DNA from: Cryptomeria japonica
Lineage: Eukaryota > Streptophyta > Pinopsida > Cupressales > Cupressaceae
Reading direction: 5' to 3'
Length of the DNA: 64,000 nucleotides
Assembly: GCF_030272615.1 (NCBI RefSeq)
Contig: NC_081414.1
Coordinates: forward strand, 238,983,233 to 239,047,232
A program made the translations under genes and the position numbers. How positions within the stretch are numbered: position 1 is the first letter of the stretch; the number at the start of each line of letters is the position of its first letter. Below, in pieces: positions 22,562-33,849 of the stretch. Below the pieces are notes generated by a model. That model saw only the letters and a program-made list of their open reading frames with translations, had not been told where the DNA came from and did not search any database.

Positions 22562-24241
22562 ATATTATTAGATAATAGATGGCGCATTGCCATAGAAAAG
22601 GAACAGGAAATTAGGGAGAAATTTTTTGCACAGTACTTTCTCAACCTGTCAAATTCTGAATTATTTGATGTTATCGACCAAAATAAAGGACTCTTCTTCA
22701 CTAGAAGAAGAAGACTCTGGCTGTTAGAAGGTAGAGTTGATGAGGTCAAAAAAGACACTCATCTGTATATGAGAATCGCTATCCAGTCTCACAAAGCACA
22801 TCTAGCCAACTGGCAAGTTGAAAAAGAACCAATTATATCCAAACCAGATGAAGTATTTGATGATGAAGGAAATCTGGTTGTTGAACCGATCGACACCATT
22901 GATGTCGATGCTCTGGATGTAGAGGATGTTACTTAGGAAGCACCATCTGAGGCAATAGGACAGAAGCAACAGGCTAAACAAGTTGATAAGCAAGTCGAGG
23001 ATAGACAAGAAGCGACAAAGGAAGAGGTCAAGAACTGGAAAAAGGATGAAGAAGAGAAAAAGAAGAAAGATGAATAGGAAAAGAAGAAGAAGGATGAAGA
23101 AGAGAAAAAGAAGCAAGAAGATGAAAAGAAAAAGAAAGAAGAGGAAGACAAGGAAGAGGAGAAGAGGAAGGAAGCAGAGAAGAAGAAGAAGGAAGAGGAA
23201 GAAAAAGAAGAGGAAAAGAGGAGAGAAGCAGAGAGAAAGAAGAAGGAAGAGGAGGACAAAGAAGAGGAGAAAAGGAAAGAAGTAGAGAAGAAAAAAGCAG
23301 AGGAGGATAAGGAAGCAGCAGAGAAGAAGAAAGCGGAAGAGGACAAGGTAGGAGAAGCAGAGAAGAGCACCTAGATGGAGACTCCGAAGGCAACCGGGAG
23401 TCAACCCAAACATGCTGATCTATCCAGTCCTATCAATCTCCAGTCTGCAAGTGAAATGGAGCTAATGCAGAGCATCAAGGTAGCTCAAGAGTGCCTTGAA
23501 ATCATTCGAAGGAAGAAGGAGCAGGATGTAATTCAAGCAGCTGTGGAAACTCTTACCAGTTTGATACTTGGTACAAATCTTCCCAACACCAATTCATCAC
23601 TAGCTAAACTTAAGCTCCTATGCACAGTAGTGGATGATCAGGTGCAAAGCCTAGAAGAGGCAGCAGAGGCAAATGTCAAGAAGGAGCATCAAAAATCTCT
23701 TAATATAGCTCTAGTGAAGAAGTTGAATGAGCTCCGGTCTGAACTGAAGAAAGAACAAAAGGATATAAGGGATGCTCTGGATGAGGGGAATCTGCTACTT
23801 AGCAAGATCTGCCAACCCCATCTGTTCTATGATGATGTGCTAGATCAGAAGCAAAAGCTTCAAATGGACTTGCAGTTCTACATGAGAACATTCAAGCCAC
23901 CTTATGATTCCTTTACAACTTATGGGAAAACCATTCACCAGTTTCACATCCAGCCAGCAAAAATGGAGCAAGAGATCAACACCCAGTCTAGAGATTTGCA
24001 AGAGCTACAACTGGTTCTACTCCCACAATTGCAAATACTTCAGAAGTGCTATTTGAACCTGGATGCCTTAACAGTTACATAGGAGATGAGCACAATTGAT
24101 GCCATGGAAGAACAGGTCTCCCAGATGCAGACAGAGCAAGAAGTAGCCACCTCCCTCCTTGAGTCCTGGTCTTTGTTGATGAAACAATTCTTGCAAGACT
24201 TTAAATCTATTTTTGACAAGTATCATTCTTTATTGTCATAA
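22562..24241 (+). pseudogene. ORF2b of element B, coiled-coil protein with Lys/Glu-rich block
   Basis: This frame lies at -1 relative to ORF2a and is open from about 22562 to the TAA at 24239, apart from four TAG stops (22934, 23075, 23372, 24080). The N-terminal part has GRVDEVKKD near 22730, matching GRVNEI in element C (32368). The middle (23000-23370) is almost only K and E. The C-terminal part (23375-24241) is predicted helical (SIKVAQECLEIIRR, LVKKLNELRSELKKE). No catalytic motif is seen. It may be a separate ORF or the continuation of ORF2a by frameshifting; C shows the same frame relation. Confidence 0.7.
23000..23370 (+). repeat. purine-rich Lys/Glu-coding low-complexity tract
   Basis: Over 350 bases of GAAGAG/AAGAAG-type purine repeats encode alternating acidic and basic runs, suggesting a single-alpha-helix type segment. 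Element C lacks it at the equivalent position. Leu/Phe- and Ser-rich frames on the opposite strand are artefacts of this composition. Confidence 0.85.
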
Positions 24242-24508
24242 ACTTTTATTATTTTAATATCAAATGAAAACAGAGTTGTTCAGCTGTACTTTATCATTGT
24301 TAGCAAAGGGGGAGAAGAATTCTATTTGGGAGAAGTATCTGGTAATCAAAATTTTGATTATATGCTCTGAATATCTCAATGTTTGTGCTTTATATGCATA
24401 AAGGGATAGTGTATATGCGTAGGGAGAGAAATTTTGCTAATGGCATGATTTTGTTGTAAAACACTTAGATGTCAAAACTTTATTTTCCTAAGTGTTGCCA
24501 TCAATGCC

Positions 24509-24520
24509 AAAGGGGGAGAT
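24509..24520 (+). other. polypurine tract of element B
   Basis: AAAGGGGGAGAT ends directly at the 3' LTR. A second copy, GCAAAGGGGGAGAAG, lies near 24303, about 200 bases upstream; element C has the same doubling. Confidence 0.85.
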
Positions 24521-25644
24521 TGTTGGCATTTTTTATGTTTATGTTATGATTGTCATTGATGGACACACACTTGCATTAAGATCCTCTTTATATGAATGAG
24601 TTTGAGCACAACCGGTATTTGTTCCAACCGGTATGTTGTAATATAGTCTTTAGACTATTGATGTTTTGCAGAATGTGTTTCCTAGTCTAAAGCGGCATGT
24701 TGACCCCAAGCGGTATGAGGGACTAAAGTGGCATAACACATTTTTACCAGTCTTCATTTTTGTCAAACCGACAACCGGCATTTTGTATGAACCGGTAATA
24801 CTCTGTGATGAGTTACCAACCAGCATTTTGTGATGAGTTACCATCCACCAATTGTTTGATGGTGCCGACACATTAACGGTGCTTTTTGTGTCATGGTACC
24901 AATTATGTCCAGGTTCATTGAACCTAGGAAATTGTAATGTAATCCTATTGGACTGACATGAAATCAAATTCCTTTATAAGGACATCATGTCTAGGGTTTT
25001 AGGTTGTTGCTATCGTTGATATTGTTGTTAGGGTTTAAGGTGGTTGAGGAGTTAGAGAGAGTATGAATGTGTAGAAGACTGAAGTAATGCTGGAATGCAT
25101 TAGGAACGAGCTATCAAGGATCTAACCAAGCGGTCTGTGCTACTAGTTAGATCAAACACTTGTTGATTACTCACATCTTTGACAAGTCTGTAGCCCTTAA
25201 CCAGGTAGGCCCAAAAGCCTTTTGTAAATCCTCTAACAAGGTGGTTCACATCTATGGATCTAAAATCATCTAGCAAGGTAGTTTTTAATCGGACTTATCT
25301 CCTAACAGAGATTGAGATTCCTAACAAGATCTATTCTGGTAAAGAACATTGTAAGACCTTAACTAGTCTGACCTTAACTGATCTGGTTCCTATTCTGCAG
25401 ATACTTACTTGTGAGTTCCATCTCACCGTGGTTTTTCCCATTTGGGTTTCACATCAAAATCTCTTGTGTTATGGTTTTTGTGCTTCTGTGGGTGAATGCA
25501 TTATTAGCTATTTGGTTTGCATGTTTGTTAACCAGTTTGTCTGCTAAATTGTTTTACCAGTTTACTATCAGTCTTGCAAAGTGTTTAAGTGCAAAGATTT
25601 TTTAAATACTAATTCACCCCCCCCCCCCCTCTTAGTATTCATCA
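24521..25644 (+). repeat. 3' LTR of element B
   Basis: Starts TGTTGGCATTTTT and ends ATTCATCA after 13 C (25617-25629). Followed by the target duplication AGGAG. Confidence 0.93.
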
Positions 25645-25649
25645 AGGAG

Positions 25650-27872
25650 GTCTATCAAAGACAATCCACCACCTATACAAAAAAATATTTTTTATATCAG
25701 CATGATTACACCAATGTATTTGAAACCTCTTTGAATTTGAAGGAATAAATTCATTAGTTCTAAGATCTATAAAAAGAACACATATTTCTGCTTTTCTTAT
25801 CTCTTTCTTTTTCACTTGCTCATATGACAATTTTGTTACATAATATTGGCAACATGAATCCCTATAATTTTTTCTTTTATTTACTTGATTAGTAATTGTG
25901 TTAAAATTTGTTCCTATTGCTTCCAATGCTAAGGTAAGGCATAGGTGATGTTGGTTTGATGTCCAACCCCTCAATTTTGAAACTAATTCATAAATTATAA
26001 AAAAAAATTGTTCTAGACTCTCTAAAGAATCCTCTTATATTTGTCTAAGGTTTGTTGGAGGCTTAGGGCTTTCCTCAGTTATTTTATCCTTCAATTTTTT
26101 TTGGGACTCACGGCTTCTATGATCTACTATCATATTTAAAAAATAATAAAATTGTTAAAAAAAATTATTTCCTCAAAAATGGAAATGAAGTTTAAATCTA
26201 GTGGACAAATAATAGCACTTACCTCTTCTATTGTATGGCATCGTGAAGGTAGGCCAAAAATATTCAAACCACATTTTTGTTTTTCTTAGCTTAGGGTGAG
26301 AAAATCTTCGCACAAAACATGGGTTATGAGTATGAAGAAATGATAGTGGTTTTTTCTTTTTATAACTTTAAATTAGAAAAAAATGTATGCGCTTTTCTTA
26401 GTAAGAAAAACACATACATGTTTTCCTTGTAAAAAAACACGCACGTGTTTTTCTTAGTAAGAGAAATTATACATGTTTTTATTTGTAAGAAAAAAAATAC
26501 ATATTTTACTTACTAGGAAAAAAATGTATATGTTTTTTATTCAAATAAAATGTATTTGTTAAGGCTTGAGAAATACGAGCCATAACACATATGTGGTATT
26601 TGAATTTCCTAAAAACATGAATATGTTTTACTCATTTTTGTGATTTTTTTGCATTTGGCTACTTTTTTGTGGTGCATATTGGTGCGCATGCCCTATTTGT
26701 TAAAGACTTTAATTCTTCACCCAAATTCATCTTAATTTTCTCTTATTTTTCTATTTCCTCTCTCCTTAATTTTCTTATACTTTGACTAACTAATTGTTCT
26801 AGTTATTCTTCTTTATAGATAAGAAGTCTTTGAGAAATCAAAATTTTTTATCTTGTTTTACTATTATTTTTTACAAATTTAGTGAAATTTTAGGTCTTTT
26901 GAGAGGTTGTATTATAGTTGGAACCTCCTTGATTATATATTCCTCTAATAACAACATGTTGGATCTTCTATAATCGTCAATGCCTTGGTTTATGTTGGTT
27001 ATTAATTATCCAGTTTTTTTCTAAACATGAATTTTCTTTCTTCGATCTCTTCCAATCAGTCTAGGTTTTATTTCCCCTCCTCTTTAGTAGCATCCACCTT
27101 AGCACACTCAATAGGACCCTCATTGGAATGCTCAACTCTCTTCTTCTCTGCATTTTTCATCCCTTCTAGATGTCTTTCTTCTCTTTCAATAATTTTTCTT
27201 TGTCTCCTTTCCTCATGGTTTAGACTAGCCATAGTCTCTTTCTCACTAATGTAATTTTCTCCTTAATATCTCTTGTATTTATCTTATCTAATTTTTTCAC
27301 GGTTATGTTTAATTTGGGATTACATTACTCCTTTATTTTTCCATGGTAATTATCTTGTAACTCTTCAATTTGTCACATCTCTTCAAGGATTCCCCCTTGC
27401 CCACACCTAGCTTTCCATTCTAGAGAACACAAACCAATTTTTTTAGCCCAAAGTACTTTTTTAGTGTTGTAGTTTATATCCCAAACTCAGTCATATCAAA
27501 GGAATATGGATTGATCTATGTAAGATACTAATTACTTAATAGAATATAAGGAACATCATATAATATATGATATGAAAAACTCAAAAGCATTTTTATTATT
27601 CTCATCATCTTAGTACATCATATACATCATATCTTCATTTGTACTCTTTTATATCTTCTCATCTATATGTATATATTTTCTACTCTTTGCATGTATTTAA
27701 TTTCTTCAATATATGCTTGTATTGTCATTTATATCTTACAATATACTTATATTTAAGGGATGGGACATAACCCATTTATAGTATCCATATCCTAGATGCT
27801 ATCTTCCTAATATCCTACTCCACAAACCTAACATTCAAAAGGATCTTTTGGACTATTTCCTATCAACATGGA
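25650..27872. other. spacer between elements B and C
   Basis: AT-rich with no supported gene. A Ser-rich frame at 27027-27254 has no homologous feature I recognise. It includes the small repeat block at 26384-26560. Confidence 0.45.
26384..26560. repeat. imperfect repeats of TTTTCTTAGTAAGAAAA / ACACATG words
   Basis: Five or so units of 30-40 bases combine 'cttagtaagaaaaa' with 'acatgttttt'. Several contain inverted halves (CTTAGTAAG; GCACGTGT at 26442), so they could fold locally. Confidence 0.55.
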
Positions 27873-27877
27873 GCTTG

Positions 27878-28825
27878 TGTTGGCAATTGACACTCATTGG
27901 ATTCATATGTTGTCATTGATGGCAACAAGACTCTATAGAAGGCTTATACCGGTAGATACCGGCATTTGGAGGCATACACTGGTAGATACCAGCATTAGAG
28001 TAATCAAGGTCATCACCGGCACCGGCACCGGCACCGGCACCGGCACCGACATCCAGCACTTCAGTGAAGCCGACATCAGTCTAGATCCGAAAGGTTTTAT
28101 TTATAAAATCATTTTGTAATTATTGTATAGGGCCAACATTGAATATATTTTGTATTGTAACCCGACATAAGGCATATTGTTTGTAAAGGGTATATAAGTC
28201 AATCTGTTAGGTCATTTTGAGATATGACAAGGTAGAAGAACTGTGTAATGTGAAGGATATATGTGTAGGTCATTTGTATGTGAATTTTATATCATGCAAT
28301 GATCAATAGATGGTTTGGAAATAATTCCTGGAGGAAAGGAGATACCGGTAGAAGGGTTCATGGTTTATGAACTGATACAAAACAGAGATTAATCAGAACT
28401 CTTTTTGGCATTGCAGATGCATTTTGTGAGTTTTCCATTATTGTTTTATCTCAGCAGAAGCTTGTAGTCAGTGAGACTCTTTTGTGTTGAGAAGTGTGCT
28501 CTAGGCAGTGTGCCTTCCTACATATGCAGCCCCCCATGCTATGTAATATCTTTCATATGGCTAGTGAATTGATATTGTGGGTCACAAATCCCACCATGGT
28601 TTTTCCTCTTTGAGGTTTTCCACGTATAAATTATGTGTGTTATGGTGCTCATTCATGTGGCTAGTTTATTTACTTCAGGTTATATGTTTCTTCATTTACC
28701 AATTTATATGTGTATGTTATAAAAGGTTAAAATCTTGTGTTGCCGGTAGAACACTGATTCACCCCCCCCCCCCCCCCCCCCCCGCCTTCCCCTCTCAGTG
28801 TTCTTGGATTCATTGTATTCCAACA
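27878..28825 (+). repeat. 5' LTR of element C
   Basis: Starts TGTTGGCAATTG and ends TTCCAACA. It contains (CACCGG)5 at 28015-28044 and 22 consecutive C at 28762-28783. It matches 33850-34666 up to TCTTGTGTT. Confidence 0.9.
28015..28044 (+). repeat. (CACCGG)5 microsatellite in the 5' LTR
   Basis: Five exact hexamers followed by CACCGA. The 3' LTR has only decayed 'caccagcagcagcacc' here, so the expansion arose in one LTR or was lost from the other. Confidence 0.95.
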
Positions 28826-28827
28826 AT

Positions 28828-28838
28828 TGGTATCAGAG
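28828..28838 (+). other. primer binding site (tRNA-iMet)
   Basis: TGGTATCAGAG, two bases after the LTR end. Confidence 0.88.
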
Positions 28839-28899
28839 TTTGGTACCTCAGAGGAATTTTAACAGCTTGAGGAAGATCCTGAAACTAGAATCATTGAAC

Positions 28900-30014
28900 A
28901 TGGCTATGGAAAAGAAACTTGAGATGGCACTTGAGGATTATGATGTTGAAAGGATGAAGAACTTAAAAATACAAGACGAATTGAATTCTAGTAATGAATT
29001 CATTCTTGTTCTGCAAGAAAGGTTATCATCTACTCAAGCTAAGAGAAAGGAAATTTTGCAAAATCAGGATGATGAAGAGAAAAATGCACTTAAGGAATAA
29101 TGTCAGAAACTGAGTCAAGCAAACATGCTCATGAAGAATGAAATGCAAGACCTGACTATGAGGATGTCAAAAGATATTGAAGATAGAAATAACAAGGAAG
29201 AAAATATTGCTATATCTGTAAAGAACAAATTTGAAGAATGTGGTAGATTGACTCATGAGAATAATCTATTGAGAATTGATTTGGTACAATCCTAGAATAA
29301 TGAACGAGAGCTAGAGAGACAAATAATGACTCTAGGAGATGATCTAACTACAGAAAGTGAGTATAAATAAAAATTCAAGATTAGTGTTGCACAGAATTGG
29401 ATGATTTATTGAAAAGACAAAGGCAGAGTGAAGACTCTAGAGCACTTGGATTTGTACAAGGCGAAAGCTCTGGTACTGCAAATGAAGATCAGACAGGCGG
29501 TATGCAGAACTCATCAAACCAGAGGAAACCGGTAAGGCAATCTAATGCTTACGAATTCAATGGTAGATGTTTTGTTTGTAATAAATTTGGGCATATGGCT
29601 AGACAATGTAGAAATAGAGCAAATCAAAACTACAATTCAGTTCTCGGTCAATGCCCAAATTGCAAGAAATATGGTCATAAGTTAGAAGATTGCAAAATGA
29701 ATGTTAAATGTCATGCATGTGGAAAGTTTGGACATTTGGTTAATCAATGTAGGTCAAAGAATGACATTGGATATGTCAAATCAATTCAAAAGAAAAATGT
29801 TACATGTTATGCATGCAACAAAATAGGTCATATTGCTAAGTACTACAGAAGCAAGACTACACCGGTTAGCAATGCTAAAGCAAATGAGAAAGGAAAACAG
29901 AAGGTAAATGAGATACAACAAGATTACACCAAGAGATGGGTTAGAAAATCTGAAGAACCAAGTGGAGATGCAACTACACCAGTAACTGCACCTCTAACTC
30001 CATCGGTAGACTAG
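28900..30014 (+). pseudogene. gag: gag-like protein with four zinc knuckles, element C
   Basis: The ATG at 28900 starts MAMEKKLEM and an acidic coiled coil, like element B. Stops at 29098 (TAA), near 29296 (TAG) and near 29368 (TAA), plus a frameshift before 29397, break it. The C-terminal frame (29397-30014) holds knuckles at 29568-29609, 29652-29693, 29709-29750 and 29805-29846. The first three are complete C-X2-C-X4-H-X4-C; the fourth ends in Tyr instead of Cys. The shared array of four shows that this is an old family trait rather than a local duplication. Confidence 0.83.
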
Positions 30015-30224
30015 AGCATTCCTACACCAACAGGAAATTCAACTGGTAAGTGAGGCATGCGCCTTAGGGGTTGGAAAATTTATTGCAAATCTTGCATATT
30101 CCCTAGAAGAGATCTGGATAGAGATCTGGAGAGTGATATTGATCATTGATGGAGGTTTATCCGACATAAAACTATGAAACCGACATCCGGTAGGGCATAT
30201 CGCTAAGCATTTATGACAGTGATG

Positions 30225-30237
30225 AATTAGGGTTTAC
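30225..30237 (+). promoter_or_regulatory. conserved AATTAGGGTTTAC box upstream of ORF2a
   Basis: Identical to 20631-20643 in element B. A second shared word, GGTATTTCT, lies shortly before the ORF2a ATG in both elements (about 20923 and 30410). Confidence 0.4.
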
Positions 30238-30421
30238 TTGTTGATAAATGGGAAAAATGGACTCATTTTCACTCACCTAGCACTCGAGAAAACTAGAGCA
30301 AAGAAAAGGCGAATCATAGGCGATCAAGAGCGAGCAAGGCATTCCAAAGAATTTCCAGCAGTTATCTGAGAAGTAATCAAAATATTTCAACTAACGACTA
30401 TTATCCAGGTATTTCTTTGAA

Positions 30422-32161
30422 ATGGCATCCGGATCATCATCTACTCCTACTTTCATCATGAATCCCATGGTTATTGAGGTTAAGGATAAGCTTAGACATG
30501 TTTTCAAGGAATTTCCTCAAATTGCTATGAAGGAAGACTCTACTAGCACATTTTTGAGGGTTCTCGATGATGTGGTTTATGTGGAAGATGTCAGGGCCTA
30601 TATTCACTGCACCTTGGAGGATTTAGGCACTGTGGAAATCAAGAGAATGTATCAATCTGAGATACTAGATAGCTCTGGAACAATCAAGCCAAAATATTAA
30701 ATCATTGAAGACTTAGGGTTAACCGGAATCCTATATATACCAGAATTCAAGGATGAAGTGATCAGATATGTTCTGAGCAGGGTCCATAATGAATTCATCT
30801 AGCTAGACCGGCCTCACATGATCACCAAAGAAGTAATTCAAGTGGTCACCAACTTACCCAAAGTTGGACAGGAACTAGGAAAGAAGATCTCCAACACTGC
30901 GGTTGAGAAGCTCACCAGTGCAACCCATGATGGAAGATCGATGAGGGTCAGCACCATCAAAGATACAGATTTGAAATTTGCCAGCATGATCATTAGCTAC
31001 AAGGTAACTCAATCAAGTTGATTGAACTCTATTGCCAGTTCCTATATCCATGATGCATATCAGATGATAAAGAATAATGAAAAATATGACTTGTGTGAAT
31101 GGTTAAGGAGTGAATTAATGTTAAATCTTGGAAAGATCAAAGGTGTTAAGAAAGGAAATTTTTGGTTTGGTAATCTTATTGTCTGTTTGATTTTGTACTT
31201 CATGAATGAGCTATCGAGTTTGGGAAAGAAACATTGGGCTCATGACATACCGGTAGGTATGCAGATCCAAGATGCAATCACCAGTCTTGATAGTAACAGG
31301 GATGAGAAGCTTTGGGGCTACTTTAAAACTTTTCAAGAAAACATGAGACTGAGGGAAAGAATCTCCAAACACATTGTGCAGAAATAATCAATTGATATTT
31401 GCTTCATGGTAAAAATAGATGAGACATTGATGGAAGCAGTGGAACCTAGAACTATATGGGTCATTGAATTGGGTTATGAAGTAGATGACAACATCTTGGA
31501 GCTATATGCTAAAATGTTGATTGATGCTCCTTTGGATGATAAGGATGAACACTTTGGCACTGCAAAGGAGAAGGCTCTTGAGGTCAAAATAGGCTTCAAC
31601 AAGAAAAGAAGGGAAAAGAAGATAGACAAAATGTTTGCATTTGTTCAAAATGTAATTCACAAGATAGATATAGAATTAGGTTCTAGATCTAAACCGGTAG
31701 ATCAACCGGCAGTGGTTAGTGCTCCTAAGGAAAAGAGGCCTGAGACTTTCATTTCTTTTATCACTTCTGACTCTGATCCAGAGGATAATCAACCTCTTGC
31801 ATTTAGAAGGGTACAAAGGAAGAAAGTTGACAAGCCTCTGGTAGAAGAGAAGAAGGTGGAACCAAGGAGGAAGCTAGTAAGAGAGGTAACAACTACACCC
31901 ACACCTCCGACAAGGAAACCTACTCAGAATGGGCAACCTGCTCTATCTACTCCTACAACTCCCAGCAAGAAGAAAAAGAGTGTGATAGATGAAACAATTG
32001 AATCTGGTAATGTTACCATCATCCCCCCTATGACTTGTGTAGAATTGATAGATGAGGTAACTAAAGATGGAATTTTGAAGAATGTGTCAAATTTCTATGA
32101 AGATTTAGAGGATAATGAGAAAAATGAAATGGAAGAAGAAATTTTGTTACATTTAGATTAA
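30422..32161 (+). pseudogene. ORF2a of element C, unknown family
   Basis: The ATG at 30422 begins MASGSSSTPTF. About 580 codons lie in one frame, with stops at 30698, near 30800, 31019 and 31385. It aligns with ORF2a of B: IHCTLEDLG, YVLSRVH, MITKEVIQVVT, then DLKFASMIISY and an ETLMEAVEPR block near 31420-31450. The C-terminal third is Lys/Pro/Thr-rich (KKKKSVIDE) and ends in an acidic helix. No enzyme motif is recognised. The partly conserved spacing over about 400 residues implies past selection on the protein. Confidence 0.75.
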
Positions 32162-32172
32162 TATAAGAAGCC

Positions 32173-33562
32173 TTGGGTAGAGATTTTGAAGGAAATTCAT
32201 TTATCATTGTATTAGATGCAATCAGGAGGGATAGAGAGATTAAAGAAGTTGAACTTTTGAGTATATGTGGTTCTGTAAATAATGAAGAAACAAAAAGGTG
32301 TATAGAAGTTGCCAATAGAACAATCTTTAGCAGCAAACCCCAGCAAATAAGCTTAATGATGGGTAGAGTCAATGAGATAATAAATAAGACCAGAGATGGT
32401 TGGGCTAAATTCTTCCAAAAGAACCCTGATTTTCTCACTTCTCAAGAAGAATTTGTTAAGGCAACAACTCCCACCATTCCGAACAGATCAAAAGGGAAAG
32501 GAATATTGGGAAGTTCAAATCGAAATTTGAATGAACCTGTAGTTAAACCTAAAACTGATGAGAATGTACAGACTAAACCGGTAGAGACTACATTTGTACA
32601 GTCTGAGCAAGGTAAAATAGATAATGTATAGGATACTGATAACATTATGGACAATACTCCATCGACAGTAACAGAAACTGCACCATATGGCGAAGCCACC
32701 GATGCAAAAGAGGATGAGAAAAGGGATACACCGGGAGAGGATAAGGTAAAGGAGACTAACAAGACACCCAGTACCATATCGGAAGTTGATTCCCCAGCAA
32801 AAGTTTTGGCAATTGACACTTCTCAAGTTGAGAAGAAATCAATCACAAAGATGAGTCCCACAGAGCTAATGATGATTGCTACTCAAAAGCTAATGAAGGA
32901 AGGATTTGTAGACAAATGAATAATAGATTAGTCAATAACAGTATTTCATAGATTGATTCCTGATTGTATGATTGAAAATGAAGCAAGCCCTTCTGGAAAG
33001 CTTAAGGCATTGACAGAGCACATATCTAAAAACTTTCAATCATTACAGCAAATTTCTGACAAGAAAGCACTTGAAAGATTTACTCTGGCCAAAAAAAGTT
33101 GCTTTTGACCAAATTATTGAGACAGAGAAGAGGAAGGTTGAAGAGAAACTTATACTTATTGAAAATTCTTTGAAACAGTGTACTAACATCTGCAGGGTCT
33201 ATTGTAATATATAAATTCTTACAACAAATGTAGATAAGAGGTTAAAGGAGTTGCATGAGCAAATTGCTAATATTGCTAATTATTTTGATGGACTAACTTC
33301 ACTTACAACATCCATTGATGGAAAATTTTTGACTTTGGAGAGCCAAGTTTTTTCTTTTGAAAAGGAAAGAGGCAAGATTATCCGGAGAGCAAGGAGTCTC
33401 AGAGGTTTGGTGAATCCAAGATTGGATTCACTTGGTGTACATAAGAGGGAATGTATGGATATGCTTGCGAAGCCCACACCGGTAGAAGTCACTGAGAAAG
33501 AAACACTAGCACATTTACTGAGTGGACTTGTATCCATATCTGAAACATTCAAAACCGGCTAG
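32173..33562 (+). pseudogene. ORF2b of element C, coiled-coil protein
   Basis: The frame is shifted by -1 relative to ORF2a, as in element B. It reads through a TAG at 32629 and a TGA at 32917. An extra A in the run of seven A at 33091-33097 shifts it to the frame ending at 33562. Features are GRVNEIINKT near 32368, a Thr/Pro/Lys-rich linker (32480-32900) in place of B's Lys/Glu tract, and a helical C-terminal part (ETEKRKVEEKL, LKELHEQIAN, then ESQVFSFEKERG). No catalytic motif is seen. Confidence 0.65.
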
Positions 33563-33832
33563 GATACCTATGTATAGTTGCTAGAGAAAGCTTACCCGGA
33601 AATCTTGAGATTGGTCAAGCTTCGATAAAGTAATCTATAACAATTCTTTCACCAATCTTTGGCATCGATGCCAAAGGGGGAGTTTATATTATGTGAAAAA
33701 TATGTATATGTATATAATTCTAGGGGGAGGATATCAGATAGAGTATATTATAGACAGAGTCAATCAGCTCAGGGAGAGCATGTTTCAGTTGAACCGGCAG
33801 GGAATCCATTTTTCACATGAGTGTTGCCATCA

Positions 33833-33849
33833 ATGCCAAAGGGGGAGAT
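33833..33849 (+). other. polypurine tract of element C, with upstream copy
   Basis: GCCAAAGGGGGAGAT precedes the 3' LTR. GATGCCAAAGGGGGAG also occurs near 33667, and a GGGGGAGGA near 33724. Repeated polypurine tracts are a known habit of Sireviruses, which supports that affiliation. Confidence 0.8.

Larger units (their letters stand above)
18084..25644 (+). mobile_element. non-autonomous Copia/Sirevirus-like element B
   Basis: LTRs of 1.09 and 1.12 kb with TG...CA ends are flanked by a perfect target duplication AGGAG (18079-18083 and 25645-25649). A PBS follows the first LTR and the polypurine tract AAAGGGGGAGAT precedes the second, the form usual in plant Copia/Sirevirus elements. The 5.3-kb interior has a gag-like ORF with four zinc knuckles and then two long ORFs (2a, 2b) with no protease, integrase, RT or RNase H motif in any frame. 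It must have used enzymes from a partner element. Element C (27878) is a diverged relative with the same plan. Confidence 0.9.

Noticed and set aside
22802-23413. Long minus-strand Leu/Phe- and Ser-rich open frames that look like membrane proteins
   Set aside because: They are the complement of the Lys/Glu-rich purine tract of ORF2b; the composition alone keeps these frames open.
26384-26560. CRISPR-like repeat spacing
   Set aside because: Units are imperfect, spacing varies, and the context is a plant genome.
27027-27254. Ser-rich 75-residue frame
   Set aside because: Composition typical of AT/CT-rich spacer, no supporting signals.
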